Shown here: positions 1 through 11,981 of the stretch, piece by piece | Layout of the letters: each line of letters begins with the position of its first letter | Numbering within the stretch: position 1 is the first letter of the stretch | Source of the DNA: Nageia nagi | Lineage: Eukaryota; Pinophyta | Assembly (NCBI GenBank): GCA_050084985.1 | Contig: JBITNC010000001.1 | Coordinates: 199,392,001-199,456,000 of the forward strand | Reading direction: 5' to 3' | Length of the DNA: 64,000 bases | Position numbers and translations under genes: made by a program | The notes under the pieces: generated by a model | The model's database searches: none | What the model saw: only the letters and a program-made list of their open reading frames with translations | What the model was told of the DNA's origin: nothing

Positions 1-369
1 TAATTATTAATGTACCTTAGAATCATGTATTACAAGTGGCCTACGAAATTACAAGTATTATCAACACATAAATACCTATGGCCCATTTATTATATAGAAA
101 TAATAAATAATGACTCATAAAGTCTTATGTTCCATGTTGGATAATATCCAAGTGGAATTACATTAAAATATTCCTAATTAAATATAAATCACTCCCAAAT
201 TAATGAAATATCAATTGCACATCCTTAAAGGCTGGATGTAGCTCTCAAATGAGAGTAAATCATGGATTCCCTTGCATGCACAATCTGAATAAATTGGCTT
301 GATGGGTGAAATTCAAGGTACCATATCTTCCTCATTTATTACTAAACCTAGGTTGTATAACCTATCAAA
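1..369. other. Unassigned AT-rich DNA
   Basis: No coding frame, RNA gene or repeat family could be recognised. The LTR similarity of element A begins only at about base 370, so this stretch is either foreign sequence that replaced the rest of the 5' LTR or an unrelated flank. Confidence 0.4.
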
Positions 370-548
370 ATAGCTATCTTTGTGAATAAGAAAGAACTTA
401 GTTAGTGTATGTACTCCCATAATTGGAGGAACCACTTTACATTGGTACCAATTTGTGAGATTGTTTATGCTTAGAGTATTGATGTCTGAGAGAGCTTTCA
501 TATAATCTTGGGCATACAGGAATTGGGTATTTAGTCTTAATTCCATCA
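370..548 (+). repeat. 5' LTR remnant (R/U5 end) of copia A
   Basis: This stretch is a direct, diverged copy of 8003-8179. Both contain the same series of words from a GAATGAGAAAGA-like start through GTACTCC, GGAGGAACCAC and TTTAGTCTTAATTCCAT. It ends TCTTAATTCCATCA just before the primer site, as an LTR should. The apparent 78-codon minus-strand frame here is a by-product of the LTR and not a gene. Confidence 0.8.
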
Positions 549-550
549 TT

Positions 551-563
551 TGGTATCAAGATC
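551..563 (+). promoter_or_regulatory. Primer-binding site (tRNA-iMet type)
   Basis: TGGTATCAAGATC closely resembles the usual plant retrotransposon site TGGTATCAGAGC, which pairs with the 3' end of initiator methionine tRNA. It sits 2 bases inside the 5' LTR end. Confidence 0.75.
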
Positions 564-3190
564 TTGGTGTGAAGGCTCTTCTTCAATATTGTTTTAAAAG
601 TTCATCCTACTCTTTCTTCCATTTTCTTTGGTGAGGTAAAAGGTTTTTGAAGGTATAATCACCAACCCTCTTATTTTTGATTTATTCATTTTTTGATTAT
701 CTCATTATGTTACTAACATTTTTGTTCTTGTAATATATTATTGCTATAATGAATGATACCATCATTTTTTTTAGTTGCTTATTTTTTAATTTACTTACAA
801 GTAGAAATAATATATTATAGTTCTTGATGGAGATAAGTATTTTACAACTTTTTTTACAAAAATGCAAAAAATATTTGTCTCCTAAAAAATGCAATTTGCT
901 TACATGATGACAAAAAATATATAGTTTTTTTTATATTATGCAATTTTTTTTATATGAGATTATTCTTGAATTTGTTTTTGTGATAAACTATTAAAAAAAG
1001 GGGATTTATATTAGCATAATAATTTTCTTAAATATAAGAGGGGACATTAGAAAAATAATAATAAGGTTCATATTTCAAAATATTTGGGGGGGGGGCTATT
1101 TTTTCAAATGATTTTTTTAAATTAAAAAAATTGAAATACAAGGGGGGAGAGGTCGATCGACCCACAACCCCTAACAAATCATCTTTGGGCCACCCATATG
1201 GTGGCCAAGCCTAGCCCATCATGCCACTCAATGGATGCTCCCCATGATGATGCTCATCCTATCATGCTCCCTCCACCTCTGATCTGTAGCATCACCACTA
1301 CTCCAAGACATGCCCCCCCACCCATTGTATGGAACCCAACATGCAGCTTAGGGTCACCTCTTTACTTCCTATGGCTCAAGGCCATCTCTCTCACCATAGC
1401 TTGTGCAAACTTATTATGTTCCCCTCAACTACCTCTTCACTTCCCATATCTTTGATACCTCCTCTCTCACAATGGCCTATGCATACATATTGTAATCTCC
1501 TTAGTTTCCTCTTCACTTCCCTTCACTCAGGGTTGCCTCTCTCACCATGATCTAACAAAATATTTTATGGTCTCCTTAGTCACCTCTACTCTCCTTGTAA
1601 CCTATGTGAAGCAACCTCTTCTCTTCCCATTGATTGGTACTACCTCTTGCAAAATGTAACTTATCCACCTCTCTCATTGCATTAAGCTACCCCTTCTCCA
1701 AACCTTCTCCCCACTTCACCCCTTCTCCTCTTAAATTTTAAAATTGGAAGTTTTTTAATTTTACTTTTTAAGGAGAGTATTTAATTTTTAAATTTGAAAA
1801 GGATAGTGTATTTTTTATAACACTTAAATAAATTATGATTTATTTTACTAAGGTATAAGTGAGTGGGAGGTAATATTTTCTCTAAGTGTTAAAAAGGGGG
1901 AATATGCTTTTGCTTCTTACTCTCCCTTATTGCTAAATTTTTTAAGGAAAAATTGTAATTTTTTTTTACCTAAGTACCTTTAATATTGAAAAGGGATGAA
2001 TAATTTCTTGGGTAAAAATGTGGTAATATTTATTTTTTCTTAAGTGGTAAAATTGTAAATGACAAATTTTACATTATTGGTGAAAGTTTTTTAAGGTTCA
2101 AGGTTCAAAATTTCTTTAATAAAAGTGGGTAGATTTTTTACTTATGCAAAATTATGGAACTAATTTAAAGAGGTCCTTTTTTTTGAGTTTATGACAAAAC
2201 CCATTGGACACTCTAAAATAGGTTTCAAAATTGTATGATGTCAAATTTCTTTGAGCACTTTACATTATTGTTTTGCAAAATTGCAAACATTGAAAGTGCA
2301 CTCCCTAAAATGAATACATCAGCATGTTTATTTTATAATATGACTTGTTTAGGGAGCCATAAGGGGAGGACAAGGTAGACTAAGCCTTTAGTATGACAAT
2401 ACAAATGGTGTGAATTTTGTACTTTTTAATTGCCCATAATTCCTTTATTGATCTATACATAACTCCATATAGGTGGAAAGGTATATCTGTAGTGATACCA
2501 CATGTCTGCATGTCCATTCAAGGATTATCTTGATAACCTATAAAGACAACTTGAAACCTAATAAAGATAATAATTTGATTGATCCAACATATGTCACACC
2601 TTTGAAAAATAGTTAGCACTCCTCCTTGTGAGAGTATATTACTAACCAAGGGGATCTGGTTGAGGATTAGTAACACTTGAGCTCCTTGCATGCATCCAAG
2701 TGAAGACCTAATTTAAAACAAGAAAACAAGCCTCAACTTTAACCTATTTACAAATATATTGCTTGGTTATAACAAATTTTGGATGTATGGAATATATCAT
2801 GTGATTCTATTATAAACCTTTTGCACATGTGAAATTTGTTAAACAATTAAAGTATAAATTTTTTATTATCCTTGGTCAAAATTTATCATGTATGATTAAT
2901 TACTTCAATATGTATGGTTGATTAATGTGAAAAAACTCAACATATATAGTAATTAATTTTGATTCATAAATTTAAAATGCTTACATTAGTTAACACTTTC
3001 ACCTTTTTTGTAGCAAATGGGAGACACCTTCTTACCCAACACATCCTTGATGGTTCTAGTATGGTATTTGGGAACCTTAGATGAAATATGAACTATAGGA
3101 AAGGAAATTAGGATATAAAATTAATTAAAACCTAGTTCCTCCTACATAAGATAAGGCACTTGAGGTTTACAACTCAAAGAATGAGTTAGA
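564..3190. other. Non-coding insert between primer site and gag
   Basis: Copia leaders are normally far shorter than this 2.6 kb. The stretch holds a G-rich run (1084-1095), a 12-bp perfect palindrome GGTCGATCGACC (1151-1162), a pyrimidine-rich block with ~76-bp repeats (1340-1650) and AT-rich DNA. No protein similarity was seen in it. It probably represents one or more insertions of unrecognised repeats into the element. Confidence 0.4.
1340..1650 (+). repeat. Degenerate ~76-bp tandem repeat
   Basis: The words CCTCTCTCACCAT and CCTCTTCACTTCCC recur with a spacing of about 75-77 bp (units starting near 1383, 1458 and 1534), with a half unit on each side. Two overlapping short plus-strand frames here arise from the repeat's C/T composition and show no protein family. 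Confidence 0.55.
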
Positions 3191-3205
3191 AACCTCTATG
3201 ATTTT

Positions 3206-3900
3206 TTGTGTAGTGTCAAACAAAGTGTTCCTTCTGATCTCTTCATCAACCTCCAAAAAGGAAGCTTGGGTAGGCTAGAGAAAATCTACTTAGGGTCCAA
3301 ATTTTTGAGAAGGTTCACCATTCTTAAAAATTTGATTCAATCTCATCAAGGTAAAGATGAAAATATTTCAATCTATTTAAATAATATTATTGACCTTAGG
3401 ACCCAACTTGTTGGTTGCATATGCAACTAGATCAACAATGAGTTCATGGTCTTCATCATTATTTAAATCATTTCTTTAAATTTTAGTAATTTTTTGATAG
3501 TTATTAATACTATGCTTGATGATGAAGAAATATTATTCTCTATCAAGAATCTTTCAAGGCTCTTTCTAAAGTATGAGAAAACTCTTAATAAAAAGGTGTT
3601 GATATTTTTTCTAAAGGATAACAATGCTACTATAGGAGCAACTAAAATGCCTTTCAATAATAAGTTCAAGCATCAAAATAAGTCTTTTCCTACTACCTCC
3701 AATAAGTTTGAAAAGAATAAAAATAACAATAACTACAAATAAATAGATGGAAAGGGCAAGTCAAGCCAACCAAATCTCAAGGTAAAACTCAATGCTAATC
3801 GTAACTTTTTTAGTGGTTATGGTTACAAAGAATTTAATTATTTCAAGAAGAAAAAAATAAAAGAAATCAAAATGTGAAAAACTTAAAAAGGAATAAAAAT
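3206..3900 (+). pseudogene. gag: copia A gag (capsid/nucleocapsid), broken
   Basis: Two short frames (3206-3430 and 3494-3742) form a copia-type Gag. The first reads LEKIYLGSKF then HQGKDENISIYLNNIIDLRTQL, matching the family pattern around L.KIY......L..L. The second carries the basic, Asn/Lys-rich C-terminal part. A zinc-knuckle remnant follows at about 3805-3850 (FSGYGYKEFNYFKK), where the expected CX2CX4HX4C cysteines and histidine are replaced by Ser, Tyr and Phe, so nucleic-acid binding would be lost. The N-terminal third of Gag is not visible upstream. Confidence 0.75.
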
Positions 3901-3954
3901 TTTTAATTTGAATTTATTTATGGTATTTACTCCATGTCTCATATTTTTTTGATT

Positions 3955-4395
3955 CATTAGATTGTTGACTCTAGATGCACTAATCACATGTGCTTTGAAA
4001 AAGATAAGTTTGAAGCTTTTCATAAGTATAAAAAGGATGCAGTTGTGATAGGTGATAATTCAATCCTTGAATTATAAGGTATTGGGAGTGTGATGATTGA
4101 TATAAAGGTTCTTTAATATGTGCTCTATGTTCCTAAGATAATTATGAACCTACTTTTCTTAATTCAAGTTTCAAGGAAAGGATACTCATTCTAGTTCAAC
4201 TCACACTCCTAGTGCATTAAGAAGGTGTTTACCACATTGGTGAAAGGACCAATGAAAGATGGTCTCTACATTATAGATCAAGTTATAAAAAAGATGTGTC
4301 TTGCTATGAATGTTTGTTCTATGGGTAATCTTTAGCACTAAGGTTTAAGGTACCTTTACTATAAAAGTATTCAAGCCATGAAAGACTAATAACTT
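3955..4395 (+). pseudogene. pol: copia A protease end and GAG-pre-integrase region
   Basis: The plus-strand reading IVDSRCTNHMCFEKDKFEAF corresponds to the copia aspartic protease segment whose active site is normally D-S-G-A. Here it reads D-S-R-C. It continues with VVIGDNSILEL, YVLYVPKIIMNLL and a GAG-pre-integrase-like stretch (MKDGLYIID). In-frame stops at 4076 and later break it. Confidence 0.75.
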
Positions 4396-5295
4396 ATGGA
4401 AGGCTTTTGTTCAATATCACTCACAATTGGTATATGTGAAAAGCACATCTTAAACAAGATGAATAGACAAATATTTAAAAAATATAAGGTAATAATAGAA
4501 ATACAATCTCTTCATATTATGCATTCAAATTTTATGGGTCCATTTCAAACTAATTATCTTAGAGGATTTTCTTATGTATTGAACTTTATCGATGACTTCA
4601 ATAGGATAACATTTGGATATCTACTTGATCACAAGGATCAAACCTTTAACACATTAAAATATTTTAAGGCCTTAGTTGAAATTTAAATAGATCTTAAAAT
4701 CAAGATGTTGAGATTAGATGATGGAGGTGAGTATAAAAATAATGAATTTAATTACTATTATACCAAATATGAGATCAAGAAGCAGTTTATGATTCCTTAC
4801 ACCCCTCATAAAAATGATGTTACCAAAAGGAAAAATAGGATAATTAAAAAATATGGCTAGATGCATGTTGGAAAATCCTTCTAATTTCTTGTGGGGTAAA
4901 GCTATGAGCACTATACTCTACACCATGAATAGGTATCCCATAAAATTCATTGAAAGAAACATTTACTTTGAGACATGGACATGAAAGAAACTTACCATCT
5001 CTCACTTTAGGGTCGTGAAGCCTTATCCTACATTATTTTTGAGAAATGAAATATCTAAAAAAGAAATTTAAAAAATACATCTTTATGGGATATGACAATC
5101 AACATAGAGGCTATAGCCTCTACACTCCATCCTACAAAGAAGAGTTTATTTTGAGAGATGTAAAGTTTAATGAACTAATTCCTAATGAATTTGCTTCTAA
5201 TGAGGATGTTGATAATATATATGACTCTTTAGTTGTACCTAACTCCTTAGATATCAATGTAGCTAAGTCATCTCAAGAGAAACATTCTCAAACAT
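4396..5295 (+). pseudogene. pol: copia A integrase, broken
   Basis: The stretch contains HSNFMGPFQTNYLRGFSYVL and FIDDFNRITFGYLLDHKDQT, the first Asp region of the rve integrase core. Next come LRLDDGGEYKNNEF (second catalytic Asp and the conserved GGEY) and YTPHKNDVTKRKNR (catalytic Glu replaced by T/K in the family's QNG-E-RKNRT motif). The C-terminal piece (5046-5297) has KKYIFMGYDNQHRGYSLY, the G-Y motif typical of copia integrases. Several frame changes occur between 4680 and 5050. Confidence 0.85.
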
Positions 5296-6290
5296 AGAGG
5301 ATAATAAGAAATATAACCTTAAACAAATCCTTATTTTCTAAAATTGAAAGTAAAAATGAGCCCTCACAATTCAAGAAAGCTTTAAAGAATGAGTTATTGA
5401 TGGAAGCCATGAAAGTGGAGTATGAGGTGCTTATAAAAAATGAAATTTGGGACTTAGTTCCTTATCCCAATGAGAGGAATGTTGTTGGCAATAAGTTTAT
5501 TTATAAAGTTAAGTACAATTAAATTGGGGATATTTAGAAATATAAGACAAGGTTAGTGTTCAAAGGTTTTGGTTAGAAATACAAAGTTGATTATGAAAAA
5601 ACCTTTGCTCCCATGGAATATATGCCAACTATTAGGATAAGCCTTTCTCTTTTAGTAAATTAGGGTTGGAAAGTGTTTCAACTTGATGTAAAAAGTGTAT
5701 TTCTCAATAGTGAGTTAGATATGGAGATCTATATGAATCAAGAAGGATTTATTGTGGAAGGAAAAGAGTTTTTGTATGCAAGCTAAAGAAGTCATTATAT
5801 GAACTTAAGAAAGCACTCAAATATTGATACAAAAATATTTTAGGTTATTTTGAGGATATTGGGTTTTCTAAGTGCTTCAATTTGAATCTATATGTGCTCA
5901 ATCAGGTACAAGACTTGGTCTTGATTCTCCTTTACATGGATGATCTTCTGATAACTAGGAATAATGATGAAATTATCTAAGAGTGCATATCTAAACTTAA
6001 GGCAACTTATGAAATGATTGATTTTGGCCTCTTGCACTACTATCTTGGTATGCAAGTGTACTAATATAGATTTATTATACTTACCTTGGTTGATCCAATT
6101 ATATCTCCAACATTTTATAGAAGTTTAAAATGGAGTATTCCAAACTTGTTGCAATCCTAATCTCTCCTAGAATCACTTTGAATCTTAGCTCCAACTCTCA
6201 ACTAGTAGATACTACTTCTTATAGGTAATTAATTGGTAGTATTATGTATTTGACTATCTACATGACATATATTGCCTTGTAGTAAATACG
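5296..6290 (+). pseudogene. pol: copia A reverse transcriptase (RVT_2), broken
   Basis: The conserved copia RT blocks are readable in order: KNEIWDLVPYPNERNVVGNK, YKTRLVFKGFG, DYEKTFAPMEYMPTIR, VFQLDVKSVFLNSELDMEIY, then LILLYMDDLLI with the YMDD catalytic pair near 5935, and YEMIDFGLLHYYLGMQVY. Many stops fall exactly where relatives have Gln or Trp (for example KYN*IGDI*KYK and GFG*KYKVDY), which fits C-to-T decay of CAA, CAG and TGG codons. The domain is complete in length but not translatable. Confidence 0.9.
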
Positions 6291-6299
6291 ATGGCATGA

Positions 6300-6790
6300 T
6301 TTATTCAAAAACTATATGTTGAGCACCTCAATGTTGTTAAGCAAATCTTAAGTTATGTTATAGGAATGAAGGATCTTGCTCTCAAGTATTCTAAGTTTTT
6401 TCCATTTATTCTCTCAAGGTTCTTAGATTTTGACTATGGGGAAGATAAAGATGATAAGAAATCAACCTCCACATATGTATTTAACATTAGTTCAAGTGCT
6501 ATTTCTGAGGCTTTTAAGAAGCAACCTATTATTTTTTTTCCACCATAGAATCTAAATACCTAGCTATATTTGTTGTGGCCTAAAAATCTATTTGGATTAA
6601 GCATCTTCCAAAAGAAATTGGATATGAGCAAGCTCACTCATATTAGATTTCTTCAAATAATCAATTGGTTATTTCTTTAGCTAAGAATCTTGTTTTGTAT
6701 CATAGAATAAAACATGTTAAAATCCAAGCACACTTCATCAAGGAGAATGTTTTGGATGGAATTATACACTTATAGTAGTTTCCATCCACC
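6300..6790 (+). pseudogene. pol: copia A RNase H, broken
   Basis: The reading MKDLALKYSKFF, then DFDYGEDKDDKKSTSTYVFN and SSAISEAFKKQPII, matches the copia RNase H core (the D-x-D-W-A-G-D..D.+KSTSGYVF pattern). After a frame change come pieces resembling the HIEIRYHFIR.....G.I.L.Y end (HRIKHVKIQAHFIKENVLDG). One or more key residues of the first Asp motif are altered. Confidence 0.8.
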
Positions 6791-6878
6791 CTAAACTCTG
6801 TTGATTTTTTCACTACACCCTTTCTTGAAGCTCAATTTTACAATTTCAAGGATTCTATTGAGTTAGTGAAGTTTTCCT

Positions 6879-6888
6879 CAAGGGGGAG
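6879..6888 (+). promoter_or_regulatory. Polypurine tract of copia A
   Basis: CAAGGGGGAG immediately precedes the 3' LTR, the position from which plus-strand DNA synthesis is primed in LTR retrotransposons. Confidence 0.75.
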
Positions 6889-8179
6889 TTAAGTTTGAAT
6901 TCTTATGTTGAATTCATATTTGTGATGACAACTTCACCCCTAGAAGGATTCTTGAGTTGTATAGTGTTGATCTATGTGTGTACCTTTTGGCTAGTTCTCC
7001 TTAAGTGATGAACTATTTATACACCTTGAGAATATGATTGATCATTATTAGTACTATTTAGTTATCCATGTGGGAGGAACTTATATGTGCATATTATGGA
7101 TATTATTTGCACTATTTAATTATTCATATGTGAGGAGTCTATATGTGTCTTTTTGCATTGTTCAGTTATCCATGTGTGAGAAAATTATATGTGCATTTTG
7201 TTATGCTCTATTTATGATAATAATCAACACATATTTTGTATTCAAGTGACTATGAGTGTTTTCTTAGCATCTTCCTGATGAATTATAGTGCACCATTGAT
7301 CAATTTATGGATGATGTTACTTGATTTATTTATTCTTATTAATATGAATGTGTATATGATGCATCTAGCTGATCTTATTTTTTGAGCTACCTGTAGCTTG
7401 CAAGTTTCTTCTTGAGATTGCAAGTTACTTACTTTAGGTATGCAAGCTCATAGAGGCTTATCATGTCAACATTTGGTTGGATGAATACTTTATGTACATT
7501 AAAATTAGTTATGGTTAATGATTGTATTATAAACCATTTTTTAAAATGGTAAAGTAGTGATTCTCAAACAAATATCTTGCTTACTTCTCAAATATGTAAA
7601 ATTTTTCATCTTTGATTGTATCTTTATGGAGGAGAACTCTCTTTCTTCTCTGTTCTTCACTCTATCCCAATATTGCATTAAGAGGGATTTTTAGAATGTA
7701 TAATACATTATTGTAAAGTTATTCTTGTAAATTCAACAATACTTAAAGCTATCCCTAGATACCTTAAGTATTTAAGTAAATATGATAATGTAACTTATCC
7801 TACACTCCTTCTCATGAGCATTCCCCTTAGGTAAAAGGATGAAGTATATCATATGATCATACAATGTTTAAAAGGGTAATCCAAGGGAGGATTTTTGGCC
7901 TATAAATAAAAGGCCCTCTCCTTGATATTATACATCAAAAATTTGAACAAAAGTTATGCTCTAGTATTAGTGTTAGGAGAGAAAGAAAGACATTTTGTAA
8001 GACAATTATCTTTATGAATGAGAAAGATCTTAGTTAGTGGATGTACTCCTATGGTTGGAGGAACCACATTACATTGTTTTCAATTTGTGAGATTATTTAT
8101 GCTTTGAGTATTGATATTTGAGAGAGCTTTCATATATATTAGGAATATAGTAATTGGGTATTTAGTCTTAATTCCATTA
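6889..8179 (+). repeat. 3' LTR of copia A
   Basis: The LTR starts after the polypurine tract and ends CTTAATTCCATTA, matching the end of the 5' remnant. Length is about 1.29 kb. It contains a promoter-like TATAAATA at 7901-7908, after which R and U5 follow. The exact start base is uncertain because no TG start is preserved. Confidence 0.75.
7901..7908 (+). promoter_or_regulatory. TATA box in copia A LTR
   Basis: CTATAAATAAAAGGCC lies about 280 bp before the LTR end, a normal U3/R position. It is probably inactive. Confidence 0.5.
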
Positions 8180-8859
8180 GTGATGTCCAAAACTTCTTAC
8201 AACAATAATAAAATTTATGGTGTCCAAAAATATTTTGTAGAAAATCTTGTTCATTATTCATTCTAGAATATCCCATGATAATGCCCTAGTGCCAACAAAT
8301 TCTTGTTATGTTTTTCTACACTTAAAATGCTCTTCTCAATGCCCATGAATAGATATGATCACTACATTTGGATTTAGCCTCTAAATTTTCAAATTATGGC
8401 CTCAAAATATGGACATCTACCTTCTAGTAGAAGAATGGTTAGGAGAGATTATTTTCAATTCCTTAAATCCCTTTAAGCTCAAGATTAAGCCTCCCAATAG
8501 CCCAATGACTTATCCTTTGGTACTAATCTTCCCTAATATGCCCAATGAAGCCCTTAGAAGTGCTCAATAGGTCCTCAAGTTCTCCTAATGTCCAACATCC
8601 AACTTCCTCTTCCTCACTTTGAATTTTGAATCTCAATTTTAGTGTGCCCCTCTCCTATTCCAACATTTGGTTTTATAGGACTCGAGAGTGTTCTAATTTT
8701 GACTCTTTACACTTGCATAATGCTTTTTCTCTAAAATTCAAATTCTTAACATAATAATGACACCTTGTTACTCCTATTTTAATTTCCTTACAAATTAAAA
8801 TAAATAATTAAATTCCTTATGAATCCTAAAGTAATTCTAAAATATTTTTGTATTTTTCC

Positions 8860-8891
<32 letters not shown>

Positions 8892-11800
8892 TTTATTTCT
8901 TTCTCCTAAAACCCAAATAAAATATTTTTGTTTCTTTTATCCTTATTCCTCCTACGAAAAATTAAAAATTAAAATTGCAAATTACTCAAACCTAGTTTTT
9001 AATTCCTTCCATGAATTGATCCTTGTATCAAATATTTTAAGCCTATGAATTATGGGCCCAAAAATAAACTATAAGCAAATTTGTATCTTCTTTAAGTTCA
9101 ATGTTCATATACAAATCTAAAATAATGCAAAGTTTATTCTCAAGTTTAGTAGATAGATTAAGCTCACAAACATCCAAGCTTGAATGGATGAAGTTTTGTA
9201 GACCCTCAATAAATTGAGTCTTCTAGATACCCAACGTCTCACTTCCAATTACCAGATTCTAGAAATAGTAGCAAAATTATCCCAACATCCCCAACTAAGC
9301 TTTGATGGTGTAGATACCATAGTGAAATTTAGTCAATATCAATAAATTAACTCTCATTTCCCTTAATGCCCTCCTTGTAGTGATTCAAAACTCTAAAATA
9401 CTCAAAATTCAAGTTAGGATGTCCAATAACCCTACAAAACTATCAAATCTCAAGCTCCATGATGAAATTTTGATAATACCTATAATTTTGGATCATTATG
9501 ATGTAAGCATAACTCAAAATTATCCTTAATAAGCCAACATCTCCTTCCAAATATCTTTAAAATGAATAAAAGTGCCCAAAAAATCCTCTAGAATATAAAC
9601 ATATACCTTAAAATGATTATAAAATGCAAAATGATCCTCAAAATATGACTCAAAATATCATGTTCACCTTAGGATGATCTTGAAATGTAGAGAAAACTCC
9701 AAAGATTACCTCAGTATGTCAACATTGGGCTTTAAGTGACCTTAGAATGTAGAACAATCCTCTAAAAATGCTTTAGTATGCTAATTTACTCCTTAGTATG
9801 GTTCCCATATGCAAATCAAATCTTAGAAATGCCCTCAAAATATCAACATCTAGCTTTAGGTGGACCTAAAATACCAACGTCTAGTTTCATATGACCTCAA
9901 AATGCCAAGCAAGTCTCAAACTTACCCCAGGATGCTTATGTCAACCTCAAAAACCCTCTAAACTTCCTTATGTCAAATCCTTTTAGCCCAAAAATCTCGT
10001 ATTCCTCCTTCAAACTTAGATCAAAAGCAAATAACTTCAAAATTGATAGAAAAAATACAAACTTTTTGAGAATATACCTTAGTCAATTGGATAATTCACT
10101 TGAGAGCCATAAAATTCTATAAATATGCTCAAGATAGCTGAACAACTTACCATAAGATGGGGTTTGGTCCTATAGACTACTAACAACTCACTCCCAATGT
10201 TTAGATCTAGAAAAGTCTTTTCAAAGCTACCACTATTAGCTCAATTCAATTCCACTATGATGCTAGCTCCAAAACTTCCAATAGGATGGTAATATCTCTT
10301 TAGCAACTTCTCCTTACATGATAGAAAAGGTAAAGATATCCTTATCAAGTGTTACCATTATTATACCAACAAAATACCATTGTAAAATGATATCATAATG
10401 ATTTAAAAATATCCTTCAATATAAACTCTCTAACAAGATGAAGAGATCTCGTCAACTCCTTAATAATTCTTATCTAATAATAAGGGAAAGATCTAAACTC
10501 TCAAATCAATTCAAAAACCCTTTATGTGTGATGCCATTCATTCCAACATGATGGAAGAATCAAGGCTCTCATTCCACTATGATGATCCCAAACCAAAAGA
10601 TTGTGCTCAAATGTTCCCTAGGAGAGGTATGTTTGCCTTCTAGCTTCGAAACTATCTGAACAAGCTTAGAATTGCATAAAATATCCAACTTCTAGCCAAA
10701 TTTAGAAAATAAAAATTTAAACATGCAAAAATATATCCAATAACCCAATGTATGATCAAGGAATATCAAATAAATATTTAACTACAAAACTAGCACTCTA
10801 GATCCAACATTATAACTAGGAAGGGAAAATAAAAATTTAATAGTGTAATTATGCTTCCAAATCTAACATCTAGCACAAGAGCATAGTTATAGCAAAAGTA
10901 GCAGGAAAATGTGACTATATTGATATGAGAAGTGCTAAATTGTAATTACATAAAATATATTTTTATCTACCTAAGGATCTTGCACTAGGATTAACTCTAA
11001 TAAGGTTGTTTTGGATGGCTCTAGGGCCTCACCAATTACAAAAATAGCAAGGCCAAGTCCAATACTTCCCTACAACTTTTGTGATGGAACCAATAGTGTT
11101 TCTCTCAAGAATAGATGGAGTAAGCTTGAGGCTATCCTCCTCTCACCTCAAGACCTTAAATGCAGGTTACACTACAAGTGGTGAAGATAGAGCTATCACA
11201 CTCTATTTGATAAATGTAGTTTATAATCATGAATTAGCATCTCATAATGTCCATGATTCCTTATTTTATATGCATGGGTGATCATATTCTTATCTTGCAA
11301 TTGATATGATCAAACAATGGAGATATGTGATCCGTATTCTCATGTTAATAGCATCCAAGATAGAGAGCCTTAGGATAAGTGAGATCGCATCCAATGGCCT
11401 AGAAATGAAATTTCCAAGTAGGGGTGATGTCAATGTGCCTTGGGATAAATCCCATGGGTTCAAATACCCAAAAGGGGTTATGTGGGATCTTGGAATATCC
11501 AATCCTCTAATGTGGTGGTGTATTTTTCTATAAATTCCCAACATCCAAGTGTGGGGGTTGTACAATGCCTCAAGATGCCAAATTCTTATTTTGTAATGCC
11601 ACATCCATGATTGGATCTCTCCTAGATGCCTTGAAGTTTGTTTCATTACATTGGGGCTCCTCTAATTCTAAGAGAAAAGCCCTAATGACAAGAGGACCAT
11701 ATAAATGCCAATATTGCATTCTTCAAGGCTAGAAATATGCAACACATCATTTAGAGAGACTAATATTGCATTTACAATTATAATTGCCTTAGTATCATTA

Positions 11801-11981
11801 ATACATCATTGTTGGTATATTACTTGGGTTGTCATTCTTTTCTCTTGATATATTACTTGATAGCCTTGTATGCTTTTCCCAAATGGTTGATTTAAAGTTT
11901 GGTTAGAAATAAATTTACTTTGTTATATATAAGGTTGATTGGGTGAATTATCCTTTTTATTGATGTATCCTTGACTTTTAT
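8180..11981. other. Unassigned AT-rich DNA with low-grade internal repetition
   Basis: No protein family was recognised. Between about 9550 and 9950 short phrases such as CTCAAAATAT, CTTAG(A/G)ATG and CAACATCTAG recur irregularly. A similar phrase style occurs in the solo LTR at 48704, which hints at LTR or leader sequence of a related family. The frames at 11081-11281 (+) and 11290-11646 (-) match nothing I recognise and overlap on opposite strands. Confidence 0.35.
8861..8887. repeat. (TA)n microsatellite
   Basis: About 13 TA units in a row. Confidence 0.95.

Larger units (their letters stand above)
370..8179 (+). mobile_element. Ty1/copia retrotransposon A, decayed
   Basis: An old copia element read on the + strand. 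In order it shows a 5' LTR remnant ending at 548, a primer-binding site at 551, gag, protease, integrase, reverse transcriptase, RNase H, a polypurine tract and a 3' LTR. Integrase before reverse transcriptase is the diagnostic order of Ty1/copia (Pseudoviridae-type) elements. The internal region is about 6.3 kb, longer than usual, because about 2.6 kb of unrelated sequence lies between the primer site and the first gag similarity, and the gag N-terminus is missing. All coding parts carry many stops and frameshifts, so the copy cannot be autonomous. The 5' LTR keeps only about 180 bp. What is seen: motif order and LTR similarity. What is inferred: loss of the first ~1.1 kb of the 5' LTR by deletion or replacement. 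Confidence 0.85.

Noticed and set aside
313-549. 78-codon minus-strand frame
   Set aside because: It lies exactly in the U5 part of an LTR, which has a second copy at 8003-8179. The frame is not kept there.
1198-1550. Two overlapping plus-strand frames
   Set aside because: They are translations of a C/T-rich tandem repeat, with no family features.
11290-11646. 118-codon minus frame opposite a plus frame
   Set aside because: Both strands are open over the same bases and no protein family is recognisable. The frame is probably chance.
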